From Paraburkholderia kirstenboschensis (GTDB taxonomy: Bacteria > Pseudomonadota > Gammaproteobacteria > Burkholderiales > Burkholderiaceae): a stretch of 64,000 nucleotides of DNA. This document shows positions 53,279 to 62,662 of the stretch, piece after piece. How positions within the stretch are numbered: position 1 is the first letter of the stretch; each line of letters starts with the position of its first letter. The notes beneath the pieces were generated by a model. It saw only the letters and a program-made list of their open reading frames with translations. It did no database searches and was not told where the DNA came from. Position numbers and translations under genes: made by a program. The DNA is taken from assembly GCF_904848585.1 (NCBI RefSeq), contig NZ_CAJHCR010000010.1, positions 124,001 to 188,000 on the forward strand, read 5' to 3'.

Positions 53279-55630
53279 ATGAGCAAAACCCGCTTCTCCG
53301 ATCAGCGCGAAGCCAGAACTCGCCGCGATCCCGCTGCGTCGAGACGGCGCGCGCTGTTCGCGATTCCCGCGCTCGGCGTACTGGTGCTGGTGCTTCTTTG
53401 GACCGTGATCTTCGCGCGTCTTTCGGTCGAGAAAGAAGCCACTTATCGCGAGGCCATGGCGTCTGCCGCAATTCTCTCGGCGGCGCTCGAACAGCATACG
53501 GTCAAGGCAATTCACCAGGTCGATCAGATCACGCGGTTTGTCAAATACGAGTTCGAGAAAACACCGGGACGTTTCGATCTTGCCAGCACAGTCGAAAAAG
53601 GCGTCGTGCAAAGCGAGACGCTCGTGCAGGTGTCGCTGATCGATGAACGCGGAAAGCTGATCGCCAATACGGCCGAACTCAATCCCAAGCGCATCGATCT
53701 GTCGGACCGCGAGCATTTCAAAGTCCACGAACACGAAAACGACGACCAGTTGTATATCAGCAAGCCGGTGCTTGGCCGCGTGTCGGGTCACTGGACCTTG
53801 CAGATGACGCGGCGCCTTAATCATCCGGACGGTACGTTTGCGGGTGTCGTGGTGGTGTCCGAAGACCCGAGCTATTTCACGAGCGACTTCTACAACAACG
53901 CGGCGATCGGTCGTGAAGGCGTGATCGCGGTCATCTCCGACAACGGCAGGGTGCTCGCGCGCCGCACCGGCAGCGCTGTGAATGCGAACGGCTCGTTCTC
54001 GGCGAGCGGCTCCTATCCGACCTCGGAACACGTGTCGGGCACCTATGTCGATTCGATCGACAACGTCACGCGCATCGTGTCGTACCGGCATATCGACGGT
54101 TATCCGCTCGGCGTGCTGGTCGGTCTGTCGCAAGCCGAGGAATTCGCCGACTACAACCACACGCGCAACGTCTATCTGCTGATGGCGGGTTTCATCTCGC
54201 TCGCCATGCTGAGCTTCTTCGCCGTGGCAACCGGCCTGATCGGCAAGCTGCTGGGCCGCGAGCGCGAAATGACGCATCTGGTCGAATACGATCTGCTCAC
54301 CGGCTTGCGCAATCGCTATGCAACCTTGCGGACGCTGCGCCACGAGGTGGCGCAGCCGGCAAACCTTGGCCGCCTCGCGATTCTGTTTATCGACCTCGAC
54401 AACTTCAAGACGGTCAACGACACGCTCGGTCACAACGCCGGCGACATCGTGCTGCAAATGACGGCCTCGCGGCTCTCCACCGCGGTTGCGGACGACGGCA
54501 CGTTGAGCCGCATCGGCGGCGACGAGTTCGTCGTCGTGATCAAGGGCGACGATGTCGAAAAGCGCGCGGTCGCGCTCGCCGAAGCGGCGGCAGAGGCCTT
54601 CGCGAAACCGTTCGAAGTGCGCGGCAGTTCGTTCGTGCTGCATGCGAGCATCGGCATCGCGCTTTATTCGGTCGCCAACGAGAGCGAGATCGACCTGCTG
54701 AAAAAAGCGGACCTCGCCATGTACAGCGCGAAAGATGCGGGCAAGAACTGCTACCAGTTCTATTCGCCGCAGCTGTCGCATCGCGCCGACCATCTGATGA
54801 AGTGGGAGCAGCAGTTGCGCGTCGCGCTCGCCGAAGGGCAACTGTTTCTCGCCTACCAGCCGAAGATCGATCTCACGCGCCGCTGCATCACCGGCTTCGA
54901 GGCGCTGGTGCGCTGGAATCATCCGCAGCATGGGCTCATTCCGGCCAACGAATTCATTCCGGTCGCGGAGTCCACTGGCCTCATCGTGCCGATCGGCGAC
55001 TTCGTGATCGAGACCGCGTGCCGTCAACTGGCCGTGTGGCAGCAGCAAGGCTACGACACGCTGTCACTCGCCGTGAATATTTCGGCCGTACAGTTCTGGC
55101 GCGGCGATCTGTACGAAACGGTGTCGCACGCCATCGAGGAAAGCGGTATTTCCGCACGCCGTCTGGAACTCGAAATCACTGAAACGGCGATGATGGAATA
55201 TCCGGAACTCGTCTCCGAGAAAATCTTTGCGCTCAAGCGCCTCGGCGTGCGGATCGCACTCGACGACTTCGGCACGGGCTATTCGTCGCTGTCGTATCTC
55301 AACCGTTTTTCCGTGGATACGCTGAAGGTGGACCGCTCGTTCGTCCAGGCCATTCCGGGCGACCGCAGCGTTTGCGTGATGGTCACCGCAATCGTCAATC
55401 TGGCGCGCTCGCTGGGGCTGACGGTGGTGGTCGAAGGAACGGAGACGGAAGAGCAGATTGCGTGGCTCGCCGCGCTCGGTCATATCGAGGCGCAGGGTTT
55501 CCTGTTCTCGCGCCCTGTTCCTGTCGACGCGATTCCGGCGCTGCTCGAACGGTTCGGCGTCTGCGGCATGGCGGGACGGCGCCCCGTTCAGGAAACGAAC
55601 ACGAGCGCCAGCACCAGCACGAACGGCTAG
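53279..55630 (+). CDS. Membrane-anchored GGDEF-EAL protein with periplasmic sensor domain
   Basis: Cyclic di-GMP turnover protein of 783 residues. An N-terminal helix (about 27-48), a dCache-like periplasmic sensor (about 50-300) and a second membrane helix (about 298-320, NVYLLMAGFISLAMLSFFAV) precede GGDEF (GGDEF at 413-417) and EAL (EAL at 541-543, with DDFGTGYSSL and IKVDRSF-like LKVDRSFV). Both active sites look intact, so it may synthesise and degrade c-di-GMP. The tail is Ser/Thr-rich. The start overlaps the end of a doubtful upstream frame and has a weak ribosome site. Confidence 0.94.
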   Translation: MSKTRFSDQREARTRRDPAASRRRALFAIPALGVLVLVLLWTVIFARLSVEKEATYREAMASAAILSAALEQHTVKAIHQVDQITRFVKYEFEKTPGRFDLASTVEKGVVQSETLVQVSLIDERGKLIANTAELNPKRIDLSDREHFKVHEHENDDQLYISKPVLGRVSGHWTLQMTRRLNHPDGTFAGVVVVSEDPSYFTSDFYNNAAIGREGVIAVISDNGRVLARRTGSAVNANGSFSASGSYPTSEHVSGTYVDSIDNVTRIVSYRHIDGYPLGVLVGLSQAEEFADYNHTRNVYLLMAGFISLAMLSFFAVATGLIGKLLGREREMTHLVEYDLLTGLRNRYATLRTLRHEVAQPANLGRLAILFIDLDNFKTVNDTLGHNAGDIVLQMTASRLSTAVADDGTLSRIGGDEFVVVIKGDDVEKRAVALAEAAAEAFAKPFEVRGSSFVLHASIGIALYSVANESEIDLLKKADLAMYSAKDAGKNCYQFYSPQLSHRADHLMKWEQQLRVALAEGQLFLAYQPKIDLTRRCITGFEALVRWNHPQHGLIPANEFIPVAESTGLIVPIGDFVIETACRQLAVWQQQGYDTLSLAVNISAVQFWRGDLYETVSHAIEESGISARRLELEITETAMMEYPELVSEKIFALKRLGVRIALDDFGTGYSSLSYLNRFSVDTLKVDRSFVQAIPGDRSVCVMVTAIVNLARSLGLTVVVEGTETEEQIAWLAALGHIEAQGFLFSRPVPVDAIPALLERFGVCGMAGRRPVQETNTSASTSTNG

Positions 55631-55830
55631 GCAGTCGCGCCCTAGGCGTCGGTTGCAGGGCTTTGACTTCAATGCTGCAGTCGAGCAAGGCCGCCCATAC
55701 CGCTGCCGCACGAAACCGGCTACATTCTCGCTGTATTGCAATCTCGCGCAGTGCCGCCGGACCGGTCGGCGGCGCGCAACATCAAGACGATCCAAAGGAC
55801 GGACGCCCGCTCAGCGGGCGCCGTGGCGCC

Positions 55831-57039
55831 ATGCAGACCATAACAAGCCACGATGCTGCAAGACGAGGGGAACGGGAACCGCTATGGACGCTGTTTCGGG
55901 TCGTGTTCGGCCTGTCGGCATTGTCATGGGGCGGCCTCGCGCTGATGGCTCAGCTCGAGAATCACTACGTCGAACGTGAAGGACGGCTCTCGCGGGTCGC
56001 GTTCTCCGATCTGATCGCGCTTGCGTGGATGGTGCCGGGGCCGGTGGGCTGCAATGTCGCCGTGCAGCTTGGACACGCGCTGCGCGGACGCGCCGGCGCA
56101 TGGGTCGCGGGCATTGCGAGCGTGCTGCCTTTTTTCATGCTGATGACGCTCTTCGCGATCTTCTATCGCACGCCGCTCGTGCGCGCCGCCGCGTCGCAGA
56201 CCCTGCTCAATCACTTCAGCGTCGTACTCGCCACGCTGATCGGCATCACCTGGTACAAGCAGACACGTGCGCTCGTGCGCGGCAAGCTCGAATGGACCGC
56301 GGCGGTAGTTGGCTGCATCGCGCTCTTCTATGCGCACAGCCCGGCAGCTTATGTGCTGATGCTAAGCGCGGCGTTCGGCGCGGGCTGGGTGATCAGCCCT
56401 GTGCGCGACACGCGCCTTGTCGTGTCCTTCGTGCGCGGCGACTGGCAGATACTCACGATGCTGTGCGTGTTCGTGCTGCTGTTCGCGGTGCCGTTGCCGC
56501 ATCGCTACGATCTCGCGCTGCTGTGGCCGCGGCTCGCGGGCGCGGGCATGACGCTGTTCGGCGGCGGCTTCTCCGCATTGCCGGTGCTCAAGACTCTGTT
56601 TGTCACGCCGGCGATCGGCATATCGGACAACGACTTCACGCTGGCGTTTTCGCTGTCGCCGTTATCGCCGGGGCCGCTTCTGAATGTCGTGCCGTTCTTC
56701 GGCTATCTCGTCGACGGGTGGGCCGGCGCGCTCATCGCCACCCTCGCGTTGTTCGTGCCGTCCGGATGCCTCGTGGTACTCGCGCAGCGGCATCTGCATC
56801 AACTGAAGATGAATCCGCAATTCGAGCACGGCATGCGGATTCTGCGCGCGGTCACCACCGCCTTCCTTGCGGTGGCCGTGCTGCGTATCGCCGGACGCGT
56901 GCCGTTGCAACCGGTCTATCTGATTACCGCGCTATTCTCGGCGATGTGTTTCGCGAAGCTGAAGGTGCCCGTGTACGTGGTGTACGGCACGGTGGCGGTT
57001 ATATGCGGACTGTGGCTCGCGTACGGCGCATTGCTTTAG
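55831..57039 (+). CDS. chrA: Chromate transporter family protein, two-domain ChrA
   Basis: Inner-membrane CHR-family transporter of 402 residues with two homologous halves, each with about five to six helices. Signature glycines appear in FGLSALSWGGLALMAQ and in the repeat GMTLFGGGFSALPVLK. ChrA members export chromate or sulfate-like anions; the substrate here is inferred from family. The start MQTITSHDAARRG is chosen because upstream in-frame sequence overlaps the GGDEF-EAL gene in another frame; the ribosome site is poor. Confidence 0.85.
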   Translation: MQTITSHDAARRGEREPLWTLFRVVFGLSALSWGGLALMAQLENHYVEREGRLSRVAFSDLIALAWMVPGPVGCNVAVQLGHALRGRAGAWVAGIASVLPFFMLMTLFAIFYRTPLVRAAASQTLLNHFSVVLATLIGITWYKQTRALVRGKLEWTAAVVGCIALFYAHSPAAYVLMLSAAFGAGWVISPVRDTRLVVSFVRGDWQILTMLCVFVLLFAVPLPHRYDLALLWPRLAGAGMTLFGGGFSALPVLKTLFVTPAIGISDNDFTLAFSLSPLSPGPLLNVVPFFGYLVDGWAGALIATLALFVPSGCLVVLAQRHLHQLKMNPQFEHGMRILRAVTTAFLAVAVLRIAGRVPLQPVYLITALFSAMCFAKLKVPVYVVYGTVAVICGLWLAYGALL

Positions 57040-57099
57040 CCGCGCCCGGAGATCCTCCGGCGCCGTGCTGCGACCATTCAACGAGCCCGCAAGCGTCTG

Positions 57100-57558
57100 T
57101 CAGAACCCGCGCGAAAGCACGGCGAACCCGACGGTCACCACGCCGAGCACGATATTGATCAGCACCAGACGCCGGATCGTGCCGACTGCCTGCGCACCGT
57201 CAGGCCACTTCTGCGCCTGCACAGCACGGCGAATGCGCGGAAACACCGCAAATCGGATATGCCCGAAGATCAGCATCATGACGATGCCGAGGCCGGCCAT
57301 TGCATGCAACGGCCACGTGGCGTGGCCGCCGCCAAATTGCATTAGCAGGAAGCCGCCCGTCAGCAGAATGACCAGCACCGAAGCAGCAACCCAATTGAAG
57401 AAGCGGCTAAACACCGACTCCCACAACGGCAAGCGCAATTGCGGCGAAAGATCGGCAATTGCCGGGCGCAAGCAGAAATGCGCGAAGACCATCCCGCCGA
57501 CCCACACCGCGACGGCGAGCAGGTGTAGAAACAGCGCGAGTTCGATAGCCTTGTTCAT
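57100..57558 (-). CDS. CopD-like small integral membrane protein
   Basis: A 152-residue protein with four membrane helices. It begins MNKAIELALFLHLLAVAVWVGGMVFAHFCLRPAI, which is the CopD/DUF4149-like pattern with conserved His residues in helices 1 and 3 (HAMAGLGIVMMLIFGHIRF), possibly for copper or haem. GAGGAA lies six bases upstream of the ATG. The gene is convergent with chrA. Confidence 0.8.
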   Translation of the reverse strand: MNKAIELALFLHLLAVAVWVGGMVFAHFCLRPAIADLSPQLRLPLWESVFSRFFNWVAASVLVILLTGGFLLMQFGGGHATWPLHAMAGLGIVMMLIFGHIRFAVFPRIRRAVQAQKWPDGAQAVGTIRRLVLINIVLGVVTVGFAVLSRGF

Positions 57559-57877
57559 GTTGTATTCCTCTCCGACGACGCCACACCGCTTATGACGAAT
57601 GATATGAGCAGCGGCTATTGAGCGCGTTCGACCGCACGCCATGCGTGCAGTTCCAGAACGCCCAAGGCTTTCTCGTCGTTTTTCTTGTTGTTATTGCAGC
57701 GCGCCTGTATCTCGACGGAGTACCGCACCTCGATAACGCAACGCCGCCCCCGAATTTTCTGCAACCTGCCCCGAAGTTACTGCATGGCTATTGCACAGTC
57801 ACTGCGGCACAGTCACTACGCACGGCCAGCGCCTCGCATGCTAGCAGACGCCGGCCGTATTAGAACGTCAATCTTCG
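57559..57877. other. Intergenic region between the CopD-like gene and parC
   Basis: About 320 bases with no credible gene. An 11-base direct repeat GCACAGTCACT occurs at about 57793 and 57807. No parC terminator is obvious. Confidence 0.45.
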
Positions 57878-60202
57878 TCAAGCAGCCAGCACGGGGCGCA
57901 TGCCTTCGAGCTTCAGCTTGCTTTCAGGTGCGCGCCCTTTACGCGCCCGCTTGCCGACATGCGACGCCAAAGCCGCGCCGCTCAGCTTTTCTTCGTCCAG
58001 ACGTCCGCCGCGACGCGCGCCGATCAGCATGAGCCCCGCCGCGTTGATAGCGAGCGCCTGCACCAGCGTTTCCTTGTCGTCGAGCGCCATCAGGATGACG
58101 CCGCGGCCGCCGCCCGAGAGCGTCTTCATTTCGTCGAGGCCGAATACCAGCAGCCGCCCACCCGACGACAGACACGCAACCTGCGTCGCGTCCGGCAGCA
58201 TCGGCATGGGCGCGAGCGGCACGGCGCCGGCGTCGATCGTCATGAACGACTTGCCCGCCTTCAGGCGACTCACCATGTCGCCGACCTTCGCGATGAAACC
58301 AAAGCCGTTGCTCGACGCGAGCAACAAGGCCTGGTCAGCCGAAGCCGCGTAGTAATGCATCAGGTGGCTGCCCGATTCGAGTTCGATCAGCGAGGTCACG
58401 GGCACGCCGTCGCCGCGACCGCCCGGCAGCGACGCCACCGCGACCGAATAGACGCGGCCGTTGCTACCCCACGCGACGAGCGTATCCGGCGTGCGGCACT
58501 GGAATGCGGCGTAGAGACCGTCGCCGGCCTTGAACGTAAAGCCTGCCGTGTCCAGCCCGTGTCCCTTCAGCGCACGCACCCAGCCCTTTTGCGAGACCAC
58601 GACCGTGACCGGTTCATCGACCACGCGCGCTTCGTACGTCGCGCGTTTTTCCTGCTGGATCAGCGTGCGGCGCTCGTCGCCGTACTGCTTCGCGTCGCCT
58701 TCGATTTCCTTGATGAGCAGACGCTTCATCGCCGATTCGCTGCCGAGCAGTTCTTCGAGCTTGGCTTTCTCGTCGCGCAGTTCGGCAAGCTCCTTCTCGA
58801 TCTTGATCTTCTCAAGACGAGCCAGCTGACGCAGCCGGATTTCGAGGATGTCCTCGGCCTGGCGATCGGACAGGCCGAACGCGGCCATCAACGCAACCTT
58901 CGGTTCGTCGGACTCGCGAATGATGCGGATGACCTCGTCGATATTCAAAAAGACGATCATCCGGCCTTCGAGGATGTGAATCCGGTCGTCAACCTTCGTC
59001 AAACGATGACGCGTGCGGCGCGTGACCGTCGCGAAGCGGAACGCGATCCACTCGTGCAGGATTTCGCTCAAGCCCTTCTGACGCGGCCGGCCGTCGCCGC
59101 CGACCATCACCAGATTGAGCGACGCATTCGATTCGAGACTCGTATGCGCGAGCAGCGTGGTGACGAACTCCGTCTGATCGATGCGGCTCGACTTCGGCTC
59201 GAACACGAGGCGCACGGGCGCGTCCTTACCGGACTCGTCGCGCACCGCGTCGAGCAAGGCCAGCATGGTCTGCTTGCCTTGCAACTGTTCGGGCGTTAGC
59301 GCCTTCTTGCCGAGCTTGATTTTCGGATTGGTCTGTTCCTCGATTTCTTCGAGCACCTTTTGCGCGGCCGTGTTCGGCGGCAATTCAGTGATGACCAGTT
59401 GCCACTGGCCGCGTGCGAGGTCTTCGATCTTCCAGCGCGCGCGCACCTTCAGGCTGCCGCGGCCGGTTTCGTAGGCCGCCGAAATTTCGGCTTCGCTCGA
59501 AATGATCTGGCCGCCGCCCGGGAAATCAGGACCCGGGATGTGCTGCATCAATTCGGCGTGCGCGATCTTCGGATTGCGGATCATCGCGACCGCGGCGCCC
59601 GCGACTTCGCGCAGGTTGTGCGACGGGATTTCGGTGGCGAGGCCCACGGCAATGCCCGAGGCGCCGTTGAGCAGCACGAACGGCAGACGCGCGGGCAAGA
59701 GCCTCGGCTCGTCGAACTCGCCGTCGTAGTTCTTCATGAAGTCGACCGTGCCCTGATCGATTTCATCGAGCAGCAGCTTGGCGATCGGCGTCAGACGCGC
59801 TTCGGTGTAGCGCATGGCCGCCGCGCCGTCACCGTCGCGCGAACCAAAGTTGCCCTGACCGTCGATCAGCGGATAGCGCATCGAAAAGTCTTGCGCGAGA
59901 CGCACCAGCGCGTCGTATGCCGACTGATCGCCGTGCGGATGATATTTACCCAGCACGTCGCCAACCACGCGCGCCGACTTGACCGGCTTCGCGTTGTCGG
60001 ACAGACCCATGTCGTTCATCGCGAACAGAATGCGGCGTTGCACGGGCTTCTGGCCGTCGCACACATCCGGCAGCGCGCGGCCCTTGACCACGCTTACCGC
60101 GTAGTCGAGGTACGCACGTTCCGCGTAGTTGCCAAGCGTCAAAAAATCGCCTTCCGGCGGCGGCGGCTCGGTGAAAAGGTCGAGAGTGTTATCGTCGTCC
60201 AT
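57878..60202 (-). CDS. parC: DNA topoisomerase IV subunit A
   Basis: Type II topoisomerase subunit that decatenates daughter chromosomes. The 774-residue protein has the DNA-breakage domain with catalytic Tyr132 in AMRYTEARL, the quinolone-region motif KYHPHGDQSAYDALVRLAQ, and a C-terminal beta-pinwheel. At the classic quinolone-contact position after Asp92 the residue is Gln93 rather than Ser, and the next acidic position is Asp97 rather than Glu. The parE gene is 68 bases upstream on the same strand, so the two are probably cotranscribed. GGAA precedes the ATG. Confidence 0.97.
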   Translation of the reverse strand: MDDDNTLDLFTEPPPPEGDFLTLGNYAERAYLDYAVSVVKGRALPDVCDGQKPVQRRILFAMNDMGLSDNAKPVKSARVVGDVLGKYHPHGDQSAYDALVRLAQDFSMRYPLIDGQGNFGSRDGDGAAAMRYTEARLTPIAKLLLDEIDQGTVDFMKNYDGEFDEPRLLPARLPFVLLNGASGIAVGLATEIPSHNLREVAGAAVAMIRNPKIAHAELMQHIPGPDFPGGGQIISSEAEISAAYETGRGSLKVRARWKIEDLARGQWQLVITELPPNTAAQKVLEEIEEQTNPKIKLGKKALTPEQLQGKQTMLALLDAVRDESGKDAPVRLVFEPKSSRIDQTEFVTTLLAHTSLESNASLNLVMVGGDGRPRQKGLSEILHEWIAFRFATVTRRTRHRLTKVDDRIHILEGRMIVFLNIDEVIRIIRESDEPKVALMAAFGLSDRQAEDILEIRLRQLARLEKIKIEKELAELRDEKAKLEELLGSESAMKRLLIKEIEGDAKQYGDERRTLIQQEKRATYEARVVDEPVTVVVSQKGWVRALKGHGLDTAGFTFKAGDGLYAAFQCRTPDTLVAWGSNGRVYSVAVASLPGGRGDGVPVTSLIELESGSHLMHYYAASADQALLLASSNGFGFIAKVGDMVSRLKAGKSFMTIDAGAVPLAPMPMLPDATQVACLSSGGRLLVFGLDEMKTLSGGGRGVILMALDDKETLVQALAINAAGLMLIGARRGGRLDEEKLSGAALASHVGKRARKGRAPESKLKLEGMRPVLAA

Positions 60203-60270
60203 CTAGATTCCGTATCGTGTTTGGCGTGAAGTTTCGTGCTTCCATGCGAAATGCGAGCGCTAAAAACCGC

Positions 60271-62256
60271 TCAGATATCCGCTTCCACTTCATTGCCCTT
60301 TTCTTCCAGCCAGCTGCGCCGCGATGCCGCTTCGCCCTTGCCCATCAGCATGGTCATGCGCGCGACCGTGGCGTCGTAGTCGAGCTCGCCGAGCGCGACC
60401 GGCGTGAGTCGCCGCGTGTCCGGGTTCATCGTCGTATCCCACAGTTGCTCGGCGCTCATTTCGCCGAGGCCTTTGAAGCGGCTGATCGACCATTGCGTGT
60501 CGCGCACGCCGTCCTTGCGCAGCTTGTCGAGAATCGCTTCGAGTTCGCCTGCGTCGAGCGCATAGAGTTTTTGCGCCGGCTTTTTGCCGCGTGCGGGCGC
60601 GTCGACTCGAAAGAGCGGCGGACGCGCGACGCACACATGACCGCGCTCGATCAACTGCGGGAAATGTTTGAAGAACAGCGTGAGCAGCAACACCTGGATG
60701 TGCGAACCGTCCACGTCCGCGTCCGACAGAATGCAGATCTTGCCGTAGCGCAGATTCGAAAGATCGACCTTGTCGTCCGGACTATGCGGATCGACGCCGA
60801 TCGCCACCGAAATGTCGTGCACTTCGTTATTGGCAAAGAGACGGTCTCGCTCGGTTTCCCATGTGTTCAGCACCTTGCCGCGCAGCGGCAGGATCGCCTG
60901 ATATTCCTTGTCGCGGCCCATTTTCGCGGAGCCGCCGGCCGAATCGCCCTCGACGAGGAACAACTCATTGCGGCCAATTTCCGTCGACTCGCAGTCGGTC
61001 AGCTTGCCTGGCAGCACGGCCACGCCTGAACTCTTGCGCTTCTCGACCTTCTGTCCGGCCCGAGTGCGCGCCTGCGCCTGCTTGATGACGAGATCCGCAA
61101 GCTTCTTGCCGTGCTCCACATGCTGGTTGAGCCACAATTCGAGCGCCGGGCGCGCGAACGACGACACGAGCTTCACCGCGTCGCGGCTATTCAAACGCTC
61201 CTTGATCTGCCCTTGGAATTGCGGATCGAGCACCTTTGCCGACAGCACGAACGACACGCGCGCGAACACGTCTTCGGCGAGAAGCTTCACGCCCTTCGGC
61301 TGCAAGTTGTGCAACTCGACAAAGCTCTTCACCGCCTGATACAAGCCGTCGCGCAAGCCCGATTCGTGCGTGCCGCCCGCGGGCGTCGGAATCAGATTGA
61401 CGTACGACTCGCGCGTGAGCGACCCTTCCTCGCTCCACGCGACGACCCACGCGGCGCCCTCGCCTTCGGCGAACGTCTCTTCGCTCGATCGGGAGTTTTC
61501 GGCGTAACGCTCGCCTTCGAAAAGCGGAATGAGCAGGTCACTGCCGTTCATGCCTTCGAGCAGATAGCCGCGCAAACCGTCTTCGTATTTCCAGCTTTGC
61601 TGTTCGCCGGTTTTCTCGTTGATGAGCGTGACTTCGACGCCCGGCAGCAACACTGCTTTCGAGCGCAACAGCCGTTGCAATTCGCCGAGCGGCAGATTGG
61701 GCGAGTCAAAGTACTTCGGGTCCGCCCACGCGGTGACGCGCGTGCCCGATTTCTTTTCGCCCTTCGCTGCGGCGCGCACTTCTAGCGGCTTCGCCACGTC
61801 GCCATGCGCAAAGCTCAGCGCGGCAACCTTGCCGTCGCGCCACACGGTGACGTCGAGGCGCGTGGACAGCGCGTTGGTGACCGACACGCCGACGCCGTGC
61901 AAGCCGCCCGAAAACGTGTAGGCGCCGCCGGCGGCTTTATCGAACTTGCCGCCCGCATGCAGGCGCGTGAACACGATTTCGACGACCGGCACGCCTTCTT
62001 CCGGATGCAGGCCGAAGGGAATACCGCGGCCGTCGTCTTCGACCGACACCGAATGGTCCGCGTGCAGCGTGACCGTGATCTGCCGGCCGTGGCCGCCGAG
62101 GGCCTCGTCCGACGCGTTGTCGATAACTTCCTGAATGATGTGCAGCGGATTCTCGGTGCGGGTGTACATGCCGGGCCGTTGCTTGACCGGCTCGAGACCC
62201 TTCAACACCTTGATCGACGCTTCGCTATACGCGGCGTTTGGCTTTTTCGTGGACAT
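60271..62256 (-). CDS. parE: DNA topoisomerase IV subunit B
   Basis: ATPase subunit of topoisomerase IV. The 661-residue protein has the GHKL ATP site (IIQEVIDNASDEA, DDGRGIP, GGLHGVGVSVTNAL), the transducer lysine region, and the TOPRIM domain with LVEGDSAGGSA and the metal aspartates in SDADVDGSHIQ. It lacks the extra insert seen in GyrB of many species, consistent with ParE. It is the first gene of the parE-parC pair, with an unusual leader (see the repeats at 62284-62319). Confidence 0.97.
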   Translation of the reverse strand: MSTKKPNAAYSEASIKVLKGLEPVKQRPGMYTRTENPLHIIQEVIDNASDEALGGHGRQITVTLHADHSVSVEDDGRGIPFGLHPEEGVPVVEIVFTRLHAGGKFDKAAGGAYTFSGGLHGVGVSVTNALSTRLDVTVWRDGKVAALSFAHGDVAKPLEVRAAAKGEKKSGTRVTAWADPKYFDSPNLPLGELQRLLRSKAVLLPGVEVTLINEKTGEQQSWKYEDGLRGYLLEGMNGSDLLIPLFEGERYAENSRSSEETFAEGEGAAWVVAWSEEGSLTRESYVNLIPTPAGGTHESGLRDGLYQAVKSFVELHNLQPKGVKLLAEDVFARVSFVLSAKVLDPQFQGQIKERLNSRDAVKLVSSFARPALELWLNQHVEHGKKLADLVIKQAQARTRAGQKVEKRKSSGVAVLPGKLTDCESTEIGRNELFLVEGDSAGGSAKMGRDKEYQAILPLRGKVLNTWETERDRLFANNEVHDISVAIGVDPHSPDDKVDLSNLRYGKICILSDADVDGSHIQVLLLTLFFKHFPQLIERGHVCVARPPLFRVDAPARGKKPAQKLYALDAGELEAILDKLRKDGVRDTQWSISRFKGLGEMSAEQLWDTTMNPDTRRLTPVALGELDYDATVARMTMLMGKGEAASRRSWLEEKGNEVEADI

Positions 62257-62662
62257 GGTTGACTCGGGTGCGTCGGTTCATCGTTGTCCACAGGTCCTGT
62301 GGACAGGTCCGTGGACAATGCGTTGAGTTTTCAAAAAAAGCGAAACGAAACAACGTGGTTAGGTGGGGTGCCCGCAGCGCGGGCAAACTGTTTTGCCGCA
62401 TGGCTTCCGCGCGCGTTCCACGTGAGAGCCGCGCGGTTTTGCGCGCGGGCTCTCATCGACACGCAGGATAACGGCCCGCCGCCGGCACTATTGCCGGGCA
62501 TCGTTGCCGCCGGTGCGAACGCCGGGGAAGCCTGTTCGCGGGGTATTTTACTGATTTCAAACCTGGCGGCAATTCACGGCTGACGCGATTGGCCTTCCGG
62601 ACAAGGCTCGGCCCACGCACAAGCCATAGCGCCGACGACGCGACACGTCAGCGCTCGCCGCT
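62257..62662. other. Intergenic region between the ABC-F gene and parE
   Basis: A 406-base gap containing the DnaA-box-like cluster close to parE. The rest is GC-rich with no gene. No clear terminator follows the ABC-F stop. Confidence 0.5.
62284..62319. promoter_or_regulatory. Cluster of three DnaA-box-like 9-mers and a hairpin in the parE leader
   Basis: TTGTCCACA at 62284-62292 (plus), CTGTCCACA at 62307-62299 (minus) and TTGTCCACG at 62319-62311 (minus). The first two form an 8-bp hairpin TGTCCACA-N5-TGTGGACA (62285-62305) about 30 bases upstream of the parE ATG. Confidence 0.5.

Noticed and set aside
52881..53279. Plus-strand 132-codon frame ending at the GGDEF-EAL start
   Set aside because: Irregular codon third positions, Pro/Ser/Asn-rich product and no ribosome site; the overlap with the next start is probably chance.
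52805..55048. Minus-strand open frame of about 750 codons opposite the GGDEF-EAL gene
   Set aside because: Composition is Arg/His/Val-rich without motifs; the plus-strand gene has complete sensor, GGDEF and EAL domains.
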